Shown: positions 62,717-64,000 of the stretch, one piece after another | How the letters are laid out: every line of letters starts with the position of its first letter | Position numbering within the stretch: the first letter of the stretch is position 1 | NCBI GenBank assembly: GCA_009782555.1 | Contig: WRIV01000009.1 | Span: forward strand, 47,442 to 111,441 | From: Treponema sp. | Lineage (GTDB): Bacteria > Spirochaetota > Spirochaetia > Treponematales > Breznakiellaceae | DNA length: 64,000 nucleotides | Reading direction: 5' to 3' | Made by a program: the position numbers and the translations under genes | The notes under the pieces: generated by a model | What the model saw: only the letters and a program-made list of their open reading frames with translations | The model's database searches: none | What the model was told of the DNA's origin: nothing

Positions 62717-62734
62717 TTTTTTTGCAAAACTCAA
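62706..62734 (-). promoter_or_regulatory. Candidate promoter of the mraZ operon
   Basis: Minus-strand TTGAGT (62734-62729), 17 bp, AATAGT (62711-62706). The -10 falls between the two upstream MraZ-like repeats, which would fit repression. Confidence 0.4.
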
Positions 62735-62837
62735 CAGTTTTTTCAAAAAAAATACAAAAAAAAATACGATTTTTTCAAAAACTGCTTAACATTTATTTAG
62801 GTTTTCCTAATCGGACGGCTTTGGTATGGTAACAAGC

Positions 62838-63110
62838 ATGTTCATGGAAGAATTTTTCATTGTTTTTCCCGAAGGAGATGTTCAGGAAGTGCCGGGGCGT
62901 ATCCCCTTTAACGCTCTGGTGGACATGAACGGTCATGTACTGTACCCGCCCCTTTCCACCAATAAAATGATCGCTTTCCGGGTTTCCCAGATTACTACCA
63001 AGGAAAACAAGGGGAGCAATGAAACCTTTCATTATTTAGAATTGGTGAGTGCCCAAGAACTCTTATCCTATGTAAAAACCGGAAGGACCGTCGTGGATGA
63101 CCGCTTCTAG
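62838..63110 (+). CDS. Small conserved-looking protein of unknown function
   Basis: A 90-residue acidic protein beginning MFMEEFFIVFPEGD with no signal peptide or membrane segment; it contains GRIPFNALVDMNGHVLYPP and ends TGRTVVDDRF. No family was recognised. Three close ATGs exist (62826, 62838, 62844). The middle one is chosen because an extended -10 (TGGTATGGT, 62822-62830) ends 7 nt before it and no Shine-Dalgarno exists, as in other leaderless genes here. It overlaps the next gene by 14 nt and is divergent from mraZ. Confidence 0.65.
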   Translation: MFMEEFFIVFPEGDVQEVPGRIPFNALVDMNGHVLYPPLSTNKMIAFRVSQITTKENKGSNETFHYLELVSAQELLSYVKTGRTVVDDRF

Positions 63111-63780
63111 GCATCATATTGGTACGGAAAACGAAAGCAGCCTCCACCGTTCACTAAAATTTCGTTATGCAAAAAAAGGAGAAACCGAGACAACCCGGGA
63201 AGGCTATGTTTGCGATGCCATAGGAGAGAAGGGGGAAGCCATTGAAATACAAACGGGGAATTTCGGAGCCTTGAAAAAAAAACTTCCCGCCCTGGCAAAA
63301 AACGGCAGAGTTCGGCTTATCTACCCGGTGGTGGTCAAAAAAATCATAGAACTATACGGCAGCGACGGAGTTCTCCTCCGCCGAAAAAAAAGCCCCCGGT
63401 CAGGAACGATCTGGGATATTTTTAAGGAACTTATTTATGCACCGGCCCTGGTGGGGTTAAAAAATCTAGCTGTAGAAATCGTCCTGGTGGATGTCATCGA
63501 ACACCGCAGGGATGACGGCAAAGGTTCCTGGCGAAGAAGGGGAATCAGTATCGAAGACCGAATCCTGGAAAACTGCCGGGAAAGTATCGTTTTAAAGAAA
63601 AAAGCGGATTGGAAGCTGCATTTTTTGCCATTGGAAGGAGAATGTACCGTTAAGTCCTTGGCCCAAAAGGCCAAAATCAGGCTGGATATAGCCAGAAAAA
63701 CCTTTTATACCCTGGAAAAAGCGGGTTTTTTGAAAAGAACAAAAAAACAGGGGAGAAGCTGGCTCTACCGGATTGAATGA
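63097..63780 (+). CDS. Putative PD-(D/E)XK-like protein with C-terminal winged helix
   Basis: A 227-residue protein. The N-terminal half has NESSLHRSLKFRYA, then GYVCDAIGEKGEAIEIQTGNFGALKKKLPAL, a D...E-x-Q arrangement like the core of restriction-endonuclease-fold domains, where the last residue is usually K but may be Q. The C-terminal 50 residues (VKSLAQKAKIRLDIARKTFYTLEKAGFLKRT) look like a winged helix-turn-helix. The role may be a DNA nuclease or a non-catalytic DNA-binding protein. The start overlaps the upstream gene by 14 nt. The family assignment is tentative. Confidence 0.7.
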   Translation: MTASRHHIGTENESSLHRSLKFRYAKKGETETTREGYVCDAIGEKGEAIEIQTGNFGALKKKLPALAKNGRVRLIYPVVVKKIIELYGSDGVLLRRKKSPRSGTIWDIFKELIYAPALVGLKNLAVEIVLVDVIEHRRDDGKGSWRRRGISIEDRILENCRESIVLKKKADWKLHFLPLEGECTVKSLAQKAKIRLDIARKTFYTLEKAGFLKRTKKQGRSWLYRIE

Positions 63781-63864
63781 AATCTCCGAGCCTGTGTATC
63801 CGCCAAATTGACGACCCTGTCTGATTTTTTGTGTAGAGGAGGGACGGAAGGACACAGAGAAGAG

Positions 63865-63999
63865 CTATATGTGGCTTGCCCGGGCGGTTCTTCTGCCCAG
63901 TAAATCATATTCAATACGTAAAACATTTCCTTCATGGTCTATCGCTTCGAGCATCTCCCCCAGGGCATTGTATCTATAAGGGGGAGCACCGTGTCGAAT
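63865..63999 (-). CDS. RHS/YD-repeat protein, C-terminal fragment at window edge
   Basis: An open minus-strand frame enters from beyond 64000 and reads YRYNALGEMLEAID followed by EGNVLRIEYDLLGRRT, a clear YD/RHS repeat. It stops at TAG 63867-63865 soon after the repeat. RHS proteins usually go on to a core-end motif and a variable toxin tip, so this may be an unusually short end or a decayed copy. Only 45 codons are visible. Confidence 0.6.
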   Translation of the reverse strand: MRHGAPPYRYNALGEMLEAIDHEGNVLRIEYDLLGRRTARASHI

Positions 64000-64000
64000 G

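Noticed and set aside
63781..63864. Continuation of the RHS protein beyond its stop in another frame
   Set aside because: No further YD-repeat motif was found in any minus-strand frame of this stretch.

Overview
The window comes from a spirochaete, most likely a Treponema relative of the termite-gut or free-living type. The evidence is a periplasmic-flagella operon in the order flgB-flgC-fliE-fliF-fliG-fliH-fliI-fliJ placed directly behind hslV-hslU, many TPR and lipoprotein-like proteins, and moderate GC content. An F-type rather than V-type ATPase is unusual for treponemes and suggests the insect-gut lineage. This assignment is inference from gene content; no rRNA is present.

Layout. 1-5.3 kb (minus): rpsL-rpsG, then tuf-rpsJ-rplC-rplD-rplW-rplB, without fusA. 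5.7-8.0 kb: a secreted protein of unknown role and a convergent glycosyltransferase. 8.1-11.2 kb (plus): nrdR, nrdD and a small gene carrying the glycyl-radical segment of NrdD fused to a thioredoxin-like domain. This is a split class III ribonucleotide reductase and the most striking feature of the window. 11.2-15.9 kb: thrA, a cysteine desulfurase and an M48 metalloprotease lipoprotein. 16.0-23.1 kb: F1Fo ATP synthase split into atpDC (plus) and an RsbRD-like gene plus atpB-E-F-H-A-G (minus), converging on a tRNA-Arg gene. 23.1-23.4 kb: tRNA-Asp and tRNA-Pro. 23.5-30.1 kb: a SurA/PrsA-like chaperone, a DUF115 protein and a three-gene TPR/secreted-protein operon. 30.2-38.7 kb (plus): an Lhr-type helicase, NAD salvage genes pncA-pncB and a TGS-uridine kinase fusion.

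38.7-62.7 kb is one 24-kb block, all on the minus strand. Read in the direction of transcription it runs mraZ-rsmH-ftsL-murF-mraY-ftsW-ftsQ-ftsA-ftsZ, xerD-TPR-dprA-topA-xerC-hslV-hslU, flgB to fliJ, then a small Ala/Gly/Ser-rich gene with its own promoter. Most neighbours overlap or lie within 10 nt, so division, chromosome resolution, proteolysis and flagellar assembly appear transcriptionally linked. The last 1.2 kb holds two uncharacterised genes and the end of an RHS-repeat reading frame.

Regulatory reading. Several strong sigma70-type promoters can be read by eye. At least six genes have a -10 hexamer ending about 4-9 nt before the ATG and no Shine-Dalgarno sequence, suggesting leaderless mRNAs. 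The rpsL leader contains a promoter-proximal terminator, nrdR carries a candidate NrdR box inside its promoter, and mraZ has 10-bp-phased TGGGA repeats. A small family of intergenic hairpins with the core GGAAACTTCAGTTTCC occurs in several gaps. All functional calls are from reading the sequence; no database search was run.
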